Part shown: positions 11,942-24,900 of the stretch, one piece after another
How positions within the stretch are numbered: position 1 is the first letter of the stretch
Layout: every line of letters starts with the position of its first letter
Assembly: GCA_963082875.1 (NCBI GenBank)
Contig: OY720101.1
Coordinates: forward strand, 14,469,671 to 14,533,670
Length of the DNA stretch: 64,000 nt
Source of the DNA: Corella eumyota
Taxonomy: Eukaryota > Chordata > Ascidiacea > Phlebobranchia > Corellidae
Direction of reading: 5' to 3'
Notes under the pieces: model-generated
The model's input: the letters and a program-made list of their open reading frames with translations, nothing else
Told to the model about the DNA's origin: nothing
The model's database searches: none
Made by a program: the position numbers and the translations under genes

Positions 11942-12944
11942 TCATTTTATTTCGAGTTATTTAGTCATATTTATTTACTTATTGCGTCATATTCACAATA
12001 TGACACTAAACAAAACCTGAATACCAAAGTTACAAGATCAAAGACTAGATGAAGTACAAACTAAGAAGTTGTAGGTAAATACTCTTTTTTAAACCATTAT
12101 ATTTTCCTTTTGCCTTCTATTTGTAGTATATTCCAACCTTTATACTCTTAATTCAAGCTATTTAGTCAGATACATTTACCTATTGTGAAACAAAATGCCC
12201 TCTAAAACCAGGACTGTTTAAGATTTAAGTTGTAAGAATTAAATGGACAATACCAGCAGCTTATTTACCAAAGCTACTCAAGACTTGTTAAAGACAGATA
12301 GATATTTTCATAAATAAATAATTTTTGTATAACCAATTTATTTTCTATTCAACAGCCCTTTACTTATGGCGGCTTGCAAAATCTAATTTTTAATATATTG
12401 CCTAAATAAAGTCAATAGACAGAACTATTATAAGTAAATAACCAAACTAAAGTTAACAGTACTTCATATAAAAACAGCCAACCATTTAAACTATATTAAA
12501 ATAAAACCTATACTTAAAAAACTAGGTAGTTACTGCTAATTAACGCTACTAGTAATTGTTAGTACGTTTCTATGACCAGTTAAAACGTATTAACACAATT
12601 TGTTACGCTAACTAAATAACAACAATACGTTTACATATAATTTCCGTTTCCGATATTGATATGATGATAAAGTTATCAATATTTAAAATACAGGAGAATT
12701 ACGTTAGATTTTTTTAGTAAACTGTTGTAAAAACGCGTTAAAATTAACACATTTTTTATTAATGTTTAGGTTTATAGGCCAACTAAAGTGGTTAAGAGAA
12801 AAAAAGGCCAATATAAATCTTTTTTTTGGTGGTTTTTTAATTAATCTTTGTTAGTTGGTATACCTGAAATAGTCTGTTTTTTGTAAGTGTTTGTGAGCCA
12901 ATATCAACTGTTTTTGATTAGTAAACTTTCAAAATTAATATCAT

Positions 12945-13339
12945 AACCTTAATTTGTTATAATTTTTTATTATAGCCTACCTAATTAAAAATACTTTAAA
13001 AGTAAAAAATGTCTTATATAGTATGGCTAAATATTGCTTTCTATGTTAAGTTTGTTTTCGGCACAAAAAATTTAAAAAAAAGTACAACAAACGGGTCAGA
13101 GAGGGCAAAATAAGTTCATTTTCCTATGTTTGCCAGCATATGATCTTACGACGATGACGTCGGGCGTCACGTGACTCGCAGACGTAGGGACTTTCCCTAT
13201 TTACAATATTTTAACTGCAAATTCCAATATCTCGAAAACTATTTGACCAATTTTAAAAATAATGGTATTTTGGTGCAAGTTGAAAAAAATTCCAACATAA
13301 TCAAAAAAAAAATATCTGCCACCAAACCATCTCTTTAAA
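12945..13339 (+). repeat. 395-bp interspersed repeat, copy 1
   Basis: This aligns end to end with 18190-18594. Conserved landmarks are AACCTTAATTTGTTA at the left, GCCTACCTAATTAAAAATAC, GTCACGTGACTCGCA, GTAGGGACTTTCCCTATTTA, and ACCATCTCTTTAA at the right. It has no ORF, tRNA boxes or clear terminal inverted repeat. Class unknown. Confidence 0.85.
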
Positions 13340-14384
13340 TATTTTATTAACCTATACTTTTATACATAATTGCAGGTTTAGTATATTTTTATGTATAACA
13401 AACAGATGGTAGAACAGCAGCATAATGTAGTGTTTAATCTATGATGTCTTCACTGCTTTCATGTTGTAGCATCCATAAGTAAGGTTCAATTGAAGAATTG
13501 ATCAGCCAATAATATGACCAACTTTACCAAAAACTGGGACTTTCAGGCAACAAATTCTATCTAAATATATATAAAAAATGTTGTAGTATCTTGGGATTTT
13601 TTTATAGATTGTTGATTAAAAGTGTTCTTCTTCTAAAAAATAATTTTAAATTAATTGAAGTTTTAAATTAAATAAAATGGTGTACTTTAATAATATATAT
13701 ATATTTAACAGAAACATACATTCAGTTAACCTTTAAGTAAGTTGTACTTCAGTGAAATTAAACTTGCATTTTCCAGTTTATTATAAAAGAACTCATCATC
13801 GCAAATTTGAAATTTCATGAAATCCAGTTTTCATCTACAATATTAATATATACATTTAATCTAATATAAATTCAGTTTTAAAAAAAAGTTTAAAGATTAA
13901 ACTAAAATAAAAATTTTGCGACTGCTTTTTACACATTTTAAAAATAGTTTTTTATAATCACATTTTATTTAAATACTATTAAAAACTAACTTATAACATT
14001 TAAAAAAAATATATATATAAACTCAGTGAAAGTTATTTAAAATATATTTTTAAACTTTCAAAGCAATTAGATACTAAACAATTATTTAGGCTTTTAAGTT
14101 TAACTAAAAGAAAATCTAACAGTTTATTTATACACACACATTAAAAAAGTTAATCACCAATGGCTAAATCTGTCATAATTAATTAAGCATTTTGTATAGA
14201 CTACCTGAAAATTTTAACAAAAATATATAAACTATCGTACTGTATACCACAAAATTGATAATTTTACAACAACTTTACTTTCATTTTATACACATATATA
14301 ATCTTTAGGGTTTTAAGATTGAGTTAAAATAATAAAATAAAATTAATTGCACATACACCTATATATAAATATTGTTGTAAAACT

Positions 14385-14590
14385 CAAGCTGACACCTGAC
14401 ATATTAAACTGACAAAATCACTTTAAAACAGTTACAAACTGACAAAAACAGATTGACTGACAAATACTTGCTGACAGACACACATGATACAATCTGACAA
14501 TCACTACAAACTGACTACAAATAGACTAAAGTTAAAACAACCAACTGACAAAAAAATTTAACCTGACAAAAAAACTAAACTGACCTAATC
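14385..14590. repeat. CTGACA-rich irregular tract
   Basis: CTGACA or CTGACT occurs about a dozen times in 200 bp at irregular 8-25 bp spacing, separated by A-rich sequence. Confidence 0.6.
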
Positions 14591-14734
14591 GTAAAAAACC
14601 TAACTAGCACAAGAAAAAACTCTTTTTTTACTTGAACCAAAATAAACGGGACATACAGTAAACCTACGTAAAAGTTTTCAGAACTTATAATATAGTATAA
14701 GGCTCACAACAAATAACATAAGGAGGAAAGGTCA

Positions 14735-14759
14735 GGGCCTCCCAGAGACTGGGAGGCCC
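14735..14759. other. Perfect 11-bp GC-rich inverted repeat with a 3-nt loop
   Basis: GGGCCTCCCAG, then AGA, then CTGGGAGGCCC. The stem is 82 percent GC within a region of well under 35 percent GC. Confidence 0.85.
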
Positions 14760-14800
14760 AAAACAATCCAACTGTAAACCCAAAACAATCCAACTGTAAA
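14757..14800. repeat. 22-bp tandem duplication
   Basis: Two identical 22-bp units beginning CCCAAAACAATCC sit side by side. The first overlaps the end of the hairpin at 14735-14759, so the duplication includes its last three bases. Confidence 0.9.
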
Positions 14801-14944
14801 CATTAAATTTAAATCCAAGCGCCAAGGTTTAAAAAAAATATTTCAACTCGTGGTGTTTGACATTTGAACCAAAACCAAGGTTACGCACTTTTAAATTTTT
14901 CGTTTATCCTCAATAATCAATTTTTATCCTCAATATTAATAAAA

Positions 14945-15340
14945 ATTTTAATTTTGTACAACTAAAAACTGGGTTATGGTAACATTACAAAATTATTAAT
15001 GTCTTAAACTTGTACCAATTTAGACTGGGTTGTGGTAATATTATGACACCAATAATATCTTAAATTTGTACAACTTGAGACTAGGTTGGGGTAATATTAT
15101 GAGGTTAATATTATCTTAAACTTGTACAACTTGAGACTTGGTTATGGTAATATCATGAGGTTAATAATATCTTAAACTTGTACAACTTGAGACTGGGTTG
15201 GAGTTTTATCCCGATGTTAATAATATCTAAAACTTGTACAACTTGAGATTGGGTTGGGGTAATATTATGAGGTTAATATTATCTTAAACTTGTACAATTT
15301 GAAACTGGGTTGGGGTAATATCATACGATAACAACAATTT
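14945..15340 (+). repeat. 56-bp satellite, about 7 units, resembling the SINE tail
   Basis: Units start near 14947, 15003, 15059, 15115, 15171, 15227 and 15283, a regular 56-bp period. Each contains ACTTGAGACTGGGTTGGGGT, which matches the SINE segment ACTCGAGACTGGGTCGGGGT, followed by TAATATTATG where the SINE has TAACTGATGTTAC. Confidence 0.88.
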
Positions 15341-17088
15341 TTATTTTACAGTATCTTTTACCGGGTTGAGGCAATAATGTAAGATTTAAGAGTTAATTTG
15401 TCCAAGGTTTAATTACAATTAACTTTTTGTATTTTACGTCTGTAAGTTAATGCATTTTTTTTGTAAAATGATTACAAAAATTAGCTTAACAAAAATTAAT
15501 AGATAATACACATACTATTTTAAGTTTATGAAATAGACTATAAAAAACCAAGAGTTTTTTACCAAACTTGAAAGTTATAGCCTAAGGGCATCTATAGAGA
15601 GTAAATTATCGCCAAACTAAGTCTATACACGTAGGTTGTACAACTAGTCTTAGAGATACTTTCCGTAATTAGTAATTAGCAAAGGGTATAGTGAATAAGG
15701 AAGTAAGAATTATTATCAAGATAGACATAGCCTGATAATGCCAAAATAGCGTCTTATGCAAAAAAATATTAAAAAATATAAAACATTTTATAGTCTTATT
15801 TATTTACATAGTGTAAAAAATGGTATTAAAAAACAGGCCATAAAATTTATAATTGTCTTATGTCAATATTTAATATAGAGTCAATATAGTTTACTGTAAA
15901 AAAACTGAACAACTTTTGTAACCTAGTATAGCATTAAAACAGTTTTTGAAATAGTTTATTATTGTATTCTATATATCCGTAAAAAAACAATCAATATTAT
16001 GGTTAAATTTTAACTAAGGCATGCGTTTTTTAGTTTCTCATATATTTTATTAAAAGAAATAGAAATGATGTCAAATATTAAAAGCACTTGGATATAGTCG
16101 TAAGAACCTGTGTTTTATTAGAACAGACAATTACGTATTCCTACTTGAACATACTAGCAACAACCACATTAATTAGATCGTGGTGAAAAGGGGAATTTTG
16201 CCAGCATGGTATATACTGACAGTATATAGAATGAAGCTCTTTGAGAAATAACATGTGTAAAAATTGCCACGTATATATAGCGTATAGCTTATATAGCGTA
16301 TGCATTGTTTTAAGCAAGTATTGTATTATAGGAAATGGGCTGTTATTGTATGTATATGTATTCAAGCAAAATATGTATTGAAATACTATATACTAAACTG
16401 CAGTATAGAAATCTATAATAGCAGTAAAGTATACGTAAGGCTAACATTTGAATAAAAATGCTATAAAAAAGGGTTCATTTTTGATGTAGTTTTTTTAGAC
16501 TTTCAAGTATAATGTTGCACTTTTTATAAGTAACACACACCGATCTTAAATTTGAACTCAAAATAGAAATTACATCGTTGTATAAACACTAAAAACGAAT
16601 GAACAAACTTCATTTAGACTAGGCAAAACTGATAAATATAGTTAAAGTGTATTAAGCGGTTATAATAAAGCGAATTTACAAATTGGATTTCAAGTAGCAT
16701 TAGTTTCCATATAAAAGCGTCTATTAATAATTTCCTGTTATTAACATATAGCGGTTAAAATACCCTATGTTAAAGTTTTAAAGTTGACTTTGGCATATTA
16801 AAGATTGATCTAAATAATATATAAGGAAAAGTTATGAAATGATTATCAATACAACTAGCAATGTCATCTTTAAACTGTAGGAAAGTTAGACTAAAATCAT
16901 ATTAAAATGTAACCTTTTTTTTAAAAATATATAAAACTGTCAGAAGAATTTTGACAGGTGTTAGTAAAAACAAACAACGTATATATCACCTCAAAGTAAA
17001 CAAAGCGTTATTGTAAAATTTACCATAATTTTTTACTTATTTTTAACTTATATATTACTGTAATAGCCAGGGTTAAATATAGGGCAAA

Positions 17089-20000
17089 ATGGGAAATGCA
17101 CTTGAAGGTCAATCAGCTCAAGTTGATGTCGTTATTATTGGAGGTGGACCAACTGGACTAGGCGCTGCACACAGGTAACAACAAGTTAAAATTTGGTATT
17201 TCTAAATAATATTTATTTATCCTCGATGCGGGTAGGATTGATTTCACGACTTAAACATAGAGTAACATCAGTTACCCTGACCCAGTCTCGAGTTAACTTT
17301 GGCAGTTTGGAATATTATTGATTGTAATTGTCTGGTAATTAAGCTGCTGATTAAGTATTGGCTTAGCATGAGTTTATACCGTTTATATCGCCTTACTCAA
17401 GGGCGCTACAGCATGAGAGCAATGGGGATCGAACCCAGTTTTTAAACTTTTTTAACAGTTTTTTATTTAATATATTTAGATTGCGACAGTACGGGTTTGA
17501 AAACTGGCTTTTACTAGACGCAGAAAAATATCCTGGCGGCCTCGCTGGCTCTATTAAAACTGCTGAAGGATTTCGATTTGATCATGGATATAAGGAACTA
17601 GCAAGCCGCTACGAGTACTTTGATAAAGTGATAGACGAACTTTACAACGATGAAAATGAACGTACCATGGTTACAAGGCCACGAAATAACTACACTTATA
17701 TTCGAGGAAACTTAGTGAAATATCCTGTCCAAAGTAACCTTTGTGGTCTACCCCCTGCCGAAAAACAAGCTTGTGTATTAGATCTAGTCAAATCTCAGCT
17801 CCAAACGAAAGAAAAATCAGAGCCTGATAACTTTGCGAATTTAGACGAATATCTAGTTTCAGAATGGGGCGAAACTTTAAGTAATTTATTTTTCCGCCCT
17901 TATATATTTAAGTCTTGGGCATATCCCACCGGTAGGCTAAGTCACAATTGGGTGAAGTCAAAAATACCACCCGTGAACCTTGGTGATGATATCGCAAGAC
18001 TTATGAAAGATGAACAAGAAGATCCAGGTAAGAGTTTGTTTGTTCAATATTCAAGTTTTATAAGCTTCTGTATATCATTAAGTTTAAATTCCACAAGCGC
18101 TAGTGGTCGGGTCTTATTTGTAATTTAACATGGCTTTAGTTGTTATACCTTACTAAAAAGTTAACTGGTATTCTATTGCTTTCAAAAAAAACCTTAATTT
18201 GTTAGATTTTTTTCAAATACAGCCTACCTAATTAAAAATACTTTAAAAGTAAGAAATGTCTTATATAATATGGATAAATCTTGCTTTCCATGCTAAGTTT
18301 GTTTTTAGAAAAACAAAAATTAAAAAAAGTACAACAAACGGCTCAGAGAGGGCAAAATAAGAATATTTTCCTAGGTCTGCCAGCATATAAACTTACGACG
18401 ATAACGTCGAGCGTCACGTGACTCGCAAGCGTAGGGACTTTCCCTATTTATAATATTACAACTCCAAGTCCCGATATTTCGAAAACTACGTGACGAATAT
18501 TAAAAGTAATGGTATCCTTGTGCAAGTTGGAAAAAATACAACCTTATTAAAAAAGAAACTCTGAGACCGAACCATCTCTTTAAGGATACAACTGCATGTA
18601 AAAAAACCTCTAAAATAATGTTGTTCTTCTATACTATAGGCTGGGGTGTTGATGCTGAAACTCGCTATCCAACTAAAGGAGGAATGATTGGAATATGGCG
18701 GAATCTAACTAAAACTTTACCCAAGCCTAATATTCGATTTAAGAACGAAATTCAAACTTTAGACATCGATGAAAAAACAATTGTAACAAAGGGAGGCTTG
18801 CAAATTAAGTAAGAAATTCTTTAATAAATAAATTATAATTTTTTTTGTTTATATTTTATCCTCGATGCGGGATGGTCAAATGCGCGACTTCGCCAAGAGT
18901 AACAATTGTTTTCCCCGACCTAGTCTTGAGTTGCATTTAGCAGTTTGGGATAATATAGATTATAATTGCCCGATAATTAATCAGCTGATTAAGTGCTGGC
19001 TCAGCAGGAGTTTATACAGTTTATAGCACCTTACTTAAGGGCGCTACAGCATGAGAGCAGTGGGGATTAAACCTAAAATCTCATATGGTGTAGAAAGTGT
19101 TCTTACCACTACACCACGCTGCAGTTAATATAAAACTACATGTTATATTTTAAACTGGATTGTTACTTTTTAGATATAAGCAACTAATAAGCACAATGCC
19201 ACTTACTTCTTTGCTTGATTTGTCTGGTAAAACTGATCTAAGTGAAAACTTGGTAAACTCTTCGCTTTACGTTGTGTGTTTGGGTCTTAGAGGGGAGAGT
19301 CAACATTCTGACATAACCGGTAAAAAAGTTTTAATATTTTTGTTTGTCCTCAATTTGTGAAGTCCGTCTTAACAGCTTAAAGTTGTGATGACATTTTATC
19401 TAAGTTTGTGTGACATATTTCTTAATTAAACTTATATGTCAAAGTCTTTGGTCAGAACCCTTGGCTACACTACTTGGGGTGTTTGGTTCGATCCCCGTTA
19501 CTCTTATACTGTAGCCCCATGAGTAAGGTACTTATAGTGTAACTTCCTTAAGTAACGGTACAAATTACTGCTAGGCCTAAAATTATCGGGCTATTATTAT
19601 CTATAATATCCTAAACTACTAAAGGCAACTCTAGACTGGGTCGGGGTAACAATTGTTACCTAATGTTTATGCCATGAAGTCAACCCTCCCAAATCGAGAG
19701 TAATAAACAAAAAATATCATGTTTTAAGTACGTTATTGCTTATGTAACCACACAAATTAATAAATTCAATGCATTCTAGGCTGTATTTTCTATCCTGAAT
19801 CTGACTCAATATTCCACCGAGCATGTATATTTTCCAGCCACGACCCTGACAGTATTCCAAACACCACAGATCGTAGAGTTACAATCCGATTAGTTGATGG
19901 AACGACAGATGAAATAGATTTAGCTGAAAAGCCTGGCCCTTACTGGTCACTAATGCTTGAAATAAGCGGTGGACCGTTAAAATCAACTAACGAAACTACT

Positions 20001-21096
20001 ATAGGTAAGATAGTTGAAAAAGACTGTTTATAGAGGCTACTAATTACCTTGTACTAGTATATATTTGGTGTAAAATAGTTAATTTGTACCATTTACGTTA
20101 TTTTTTAGCTCCAAATGATTTTTTACTGTTCACATATTTATATTTATCCTCAATATTAAATAAATATAACAAATTTGTTTTAATAATGAACAGTTGATGA
20201 CGCAATAAGAGATGCTTGTTCGGTCGGACTACTTAAAGGAGATGATGAAATCGTTTCACTTCATTTGACCGAGATGACGCATGGGTATCCTCTGCCCACT
20301 TTGTCGAGCCAAGAAAATGTAAATATTTAGTTTCGAGGAAAAAAAATAGGTTATCAGTAACACTTTGTAACAAGCAGTATTTTTATATTTAATTATTTTC
20401 GATGTGGGAAGGTCGACTTTACGACCTAAACATAGATTAACATCAGTTACCCTGACCCGGTCTCAAGTGGCTTTGGCAGTTTGGGATATTATTAACAATA
20501 AATGCCTGATAATTAAGCTGCTGATTGAGTGTTGGCATAGCTAGAGTTGATACCGTTTAAAACGCCTTACTCAAGGGCGCTACAGCGTAAAAGTAGTGAG
20601 GTTTAAACCCAGAACCTCGTGTAGTAAAGCCAAGTGTTCTGACCACTACACCACGCTGCCGGTTATGTTTAACTTTACTTAAAAAAAATCGTTTTAGGTT
20701 GAAGAAGCTTTAGGCTGGCTGAAATCCAAAGATATTTGGAGCAGAGGTAGATTTGGTGCTTTTAAATACGACGTTGGTGACCTAGATCATTGTCTTATAC
20801 AGGGAGTGGAAGCAGTTGACAACATGCTAAGGGGCATCCCCGAAAAATGCATCCATCACGGCTTAGAAACGCCCACTGACGGCAAGATAAAATCGCCAAT
20901 TTTCGAGGTCGAACCTTTAAAAGATTTGAATATTTTTTCGGAAGAAGCAATCACTATAAACAATCAAATTGAGAATGAAAGTGTTAAAAGTGATAGCACG
21001 AGTGATTTAGTGGCAACATCTGATTCAGAAGTTAGCATTAATGCTGGCAGTATAAGAGATGCAATTCTGTCAGAACCAGTCCGCGATTCAGCCTAA
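17089..21096 (+). CDS. UDP-galactopyranose mutase, eukaryotic type
   Basis: Seven exons in phase give 565 aa: 17089-17174, 17480-18027, 18640-18808, 19174-19319, 19780-20004, 20194-20318 and 20698-21096. The enzyme converts UDP-galactopyranose to UDP-galactofuranose with reduced FAD. The FAD-binding GGGPTGLGAA is at residues 18-27. FRPYIFKSWAYPT, WGVDAETRYP, FHRACIFSS and WSRGRFGAFKYDVG follow the Aspergillus enzyme in order, and both diphosphate-binding Arg positions (recalled as R182 and R327) are kept. The usual GGHVIFSH block instead reads GYKELASR, so the recalled His63 is Lys; Tyr317 is Phe and Tyr334 is His. The last 75 or so residues are Ser/Glu-rich and not part of the family core. 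Vertebrates lack this enzyme. Activity is uncertain given the substitutions. Confidence 0.9.
17212..17438 (-). mobile_element. tRNA-derived SINE, head truncated
   Basis: This lies in mutase intron 1. Body and tail are present and it stops within the B box (GATCGAACCCA), so the A box is missing. Confidence 0.85.
18190..18594 (+). repeat. 395-bp interspersed repeat, copy 2
   Basis: Second copy of the element at 12945-13339, same orientation, in mutase intron 2. The GTCACGTGACTCGCA core and CATCTCTTTAA right end are kept. Confidence 0.85.
18841..19126 (-). mobile_element. tRNA-derived SINE, nearly full length
   Basis: This lies in mutase intron 3. It is diverged, with a shortened final head motif (GCTGCAGTT). 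Confidence 0.85.
19449..19716 (+). mobile_element. tRNA-derived SINE, old and diverged
   Basis: This lies in mutase intron 4. The B box GGTTCGATCCCCG and the tail GACTGGGTCGGGGTAAC are clear, while the A box is largely lost. Confidence 0.75.
20384..20663 (-). mobile_element. tRNA-derived SINE, nearly full length
   Basis: This lies in mutase intron 6. Its head end (CACGCTGCCGGT) is 34 bp before the last exon. Confidence 0.87.
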
Positions 21097-21452
21097 TCTA
21101 TGAACGGTAACAAAAAGGGGTTTATATAACCCCTACCCCCTTAAAAACTTCTAAACAAGTATCCTTAACCCAGAATTTTTTAGATAAGTTACCCAAAATG
21201 TTTTAAAATTATTTTAATTAAAAAGTAATCTTTGTATTAACGTTATTGCACTATCTATTTATTTATGTTAAAGTTTTTTCTTTATTTATACCTTTTTGTT
21301 ATAGTTTAATATAAAAGCCGTTTATACAGATAATGTAAATGTATATTAGCCTGTTGTTTTTGGTGCTTATATAATAGTATACGGCAAATAAAATTTCATT
21401 AAATTTATGTTGTGTATATATTAAGTTTAAATAGGTATAAAAAGTTTAATAA

Positions 21453-21720
21453 CCGGCAGCGTGGTAAGAACACTTGCTACACCACACATGAGGTCGTGGG
21501 TTTAATCCCCACTGATCTCATGCTGCCCTTGAGTAAGGAGCTATAAACTCCTGCTAAGCCACCACTTAATCAGCAGTATAATTATCGGGCAATTATAATG
21601 TATAATATCCCAAACTGCCACAGGCAACTCGAGACTGGGTCGGAGTAACTGATGTACTCTATGTTTAAGTCGCGCATTCGACTTTCCCACATCAAGGATA
21701 AAGATATATACAAAAAAAAA
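21453..21720 (+). mobile_element. tRNA-derived SINE with a small head deletion; the only intergenic copy
   Basis: This lies between the convergent mutase and 424-aa genes. The GTGTAGTG part of the A box and part of the first hairpin are deleted. Confidence 0.88.
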
Positions 21721-21959
21721 CTATTTTATGTTTATGCTGTAATGTCATAAAGATCAAGCAATACAAATAAACAAAAAACCAAGCAAAAGCACTTAACAAT
21801 TTTATTGTTTAGAAAAAGCAAAAAATAATAAAAATCTTCAAAATAAAAATAATTCAACAAAAATCCATAGATATCATTTTCCCTACACAAAAAGCAGAAA
21901 CTTATTATTTTTTCACACCAATTAAAACCAGCGATTTTCTTTCTAAGCAAACTTTATTT

Positions 21960-24900
21960 TCATTTGATTTTAGCTTTTTTAATTGGTGGAGAATTGGTTG
22001 TTATGGCAACCGTTAACTGTTTGTTGTGAAGTGTTGTTTGTTTAGTAGGAGTAGCTGTAAAAAAGAACAAATCGGTATTACTTAAATAAAACTGTGAGCT
22101 AAAAGTAATGCAACTCAACACTGGATCAGGGTAATTGAACAGACAGCATGGTGTAGTGGTAAGAACACTTGCTACACCTCCACGAAGTTCTGGGTTAAAT
22201 CCCCACTGATCTTATGCTGTAGCGCCCTTGGGTAAGGCGCTATAAACGGTATGAACTCCTGCTGAGCCAGCACTTAATCAACAGCATAAGTATCGGGCAA
22301 TTATAATCTATATTATCTCAAACTGTCACAGGTAACTCGAGACTGGGTCAGGGTAACTGATGTTACTCTATGTTTAGGTTGTGAAGTTAAACTTCTCACA
22401 TCTAGGATAAAGATATATGTACAAAAAAAATACTTACTTGTATTTAAACTTAACGTTTCACAACTTTCCATGACTAAGTTATTTCTTTTCTGGGTCGTTG
22501 TTAAACTAGTTAGGTAAGGACTTTCTTTATTAATCGAAGTCACATTACATTCAGTGTTTAATTTTTCATATGTTTGAATATCGGATAAGTTTGTATCCTC
22601 GTTAAAACTTTCTTGGATTATGTTTTCAGGATTTATAAATTCTCCAGCTTGTTCGGAGTTGGAGTTTAAAGTTATTCCATTTTCAGATTGTATTATCTAA
22701 AATATTCACAAATTTTTGTAAAAATAATCTATATATAATAAAGTTTGGTGAGTAATATATAAAAGTATGTTCAATATATAAAAATAAATAAAACTGCTGT
22801 TTGTGGTGTGCGGGTAAATTATCACTGGCAAATATTAGTTGAGAGTTGCAACCATATTACTACAATTAAAATTTTTATACTTCAATAAATTTGTTTGGGT
22901 CCAAGTTTCCATCAGTTGGGTTTCGGACAAGAAAATATTTTTTCTGTCCGTCGTTGTCGGTCATTTCTACCGTGGTCCATTGTTTACAATCTTCGCCAAA
23001 ATTCTAAACAAACATAAATAGAACTGTAACTACATTAATAACTGGTATGTTTATAAAAAAGGTTTTGTTAAAATACTGCCAGGTAAATGGAAGTTAACAT
23101 TTTTTTTTGTATATAACTTTATCCTCGATGTGGGGAAGTCGAAAGTTGCCTGTGGCAGTTTGAGATATTATAGATTATAATTGCCCGGCAATTATACTGC
23201 TAATTAAGTGCTGGCTTAGCAGGAGTTCGTACCGTTTATAGCGCCTTACTCAAGGGCGCTACAGCATGAAAGCAGTGAGAATTGAATCCACAACCTCATA
23301 GTGGTGTAGCAAGTGTTCTTACCACTACACCACGCTGCCGGTTAATATATCCAATATTATCCCAAACCTTTAAAGTTAACCCAAGACTGGATCAAAGTAA
23401 CAAATGTTACTCTATGTTAAGGTCGTAAAGTCGACATTTCCACATCAAACGAATACAAAAATAAATATATTTATATATATACCTTATTGTCAGTTATAAG
23501 TGCTGAATCAGCAGATATTTCTTTATTATTCATATTTGAAGTTGCCACATAAATAGAGTTATCTTTTAAAGTGGTATCCCCAATAGTTTGAGTGTTTTGG
23601 GGGTTAGAATCATAATTAGTTGGAGTCATTTCCATGCGCTGGATATCAGATCCAACTGAAAGTAGAATTTCTGCAGCTGTAGTGTCCTAAAGTACAAAAA
23701 TTAAAATTATAAATTTTTTGTTATATTCATTTATCCTCGATGTGGAAAGGTTGACTTCACGATCTAAACATACAGTAACATCAGTTACCTTAACCCAGTC
23801 TCAGGTTGACTTTAGCAGTTTGGGATAAAACAGATTAAAGTTGCTGACCAAGTGTTGGTTCAGCAAAAGTTTATACCTTTTTAACCAAACTCAAGGGCAC
23901 TACAGAATGAAAACAGTGGGGATCAAACCCTGGACCTCATGTAGTGAAGCCAAGTGTTCTGACCACTACACCACGCTGGCGATAAAATAAAATTAATTTT
24001 TAAAAATATTAATTTAGAAAAAAAACTAATTAAACTAACTTGTTTAATGTCATGGTAGTCAGGTTGTATTCCATTAACTTCTTCAACTACTTCATTAAAA
24101 CTATTCACATCTTCAATTATTTGCTACATTAATAAAAAAGAATGAGTGAGAACACTTGCTACACCACACATAAGGTTGTAGGCTTAATTCCCACTGATCT
24201 CATGCTGTAGCACCCTTGAGTAAGGCGCTATAAACGGTACGAACTTCTGCTGAGCCAGCACTTAATCAGCAGCAAAATTATCAAGCAATTATAATCTATA
24301 ATATCCTGAACTGTCACAGGCAACTTGAGACTGGGTCGGAGTAACTGATGTAACTCTATGTTTAAGTCATGCATTCGACTTTCCCACATCGAGGATAAAG
24401 ATATATACAAAAAAAAATTAAGTTACAATTACAACTTTGAATAACTTTAACATTAGAGTAGTAAGAATCAAATGTAAAAGTCTACTAAAAAATATTTTGG
24501 GATCTTTACTTTTAATTTAATTTTATAACAAAGTGAAAAAGAATTCTTACAGTGATGAAGCTACTCATCATGACCAAAACATCTACGAAAAACCCCCTAG
24601 TCTGAAAGTTGTGGGTAGATAATAATTCAGCATGTGGGGCAAGTTGTTTGAAAGTATTCTGAATCTAGAAAAAATAAAGTTAAATATTTCAAATAGATAG
24701 TAATAACACAACTAAACCTCAGTCAGCAACTATATTGAACCAGCAGCGTGGTGTAGTGATAAGAACACTTGCTACACCACCATGAGATCGTGGGTTCAAT
24801 CCCCAGTGCTCTTATGCTGTAGCGTCCTTGAGTAAGTCGTTTTAAACGGTATAAACTCCTGCTTGCCAGTATTTAATCAGCAGCATAATTACGGGGCAAT

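Larger units (their letters stand above)
11942..17088. other. 5.1-kb gene-free stretch between FBXO39 and the mutase
   Basis: I find no exon with credible splice sites or similarity here. It holds the 395-bp repeat (12945-13339), a CTGACA-rich tract, a GC-rich hairpin, a 22-bp duplication and a 56-bp satellite. No SINE copy is present. The two flanking genes are divergent, so both promoters should lie here. Confidence 0.6.

Noticed and set aside
14945-15340. CRISPR-like array
   Set aside because: Units are directly adjacent without unique spacers and the host is a eukaryote.
16141-16365. Small minus-strand ORF of 74 codons in the gene-free stretch
   Set aside because: No homology, low-complexity AT-driven composition, no splice partners.
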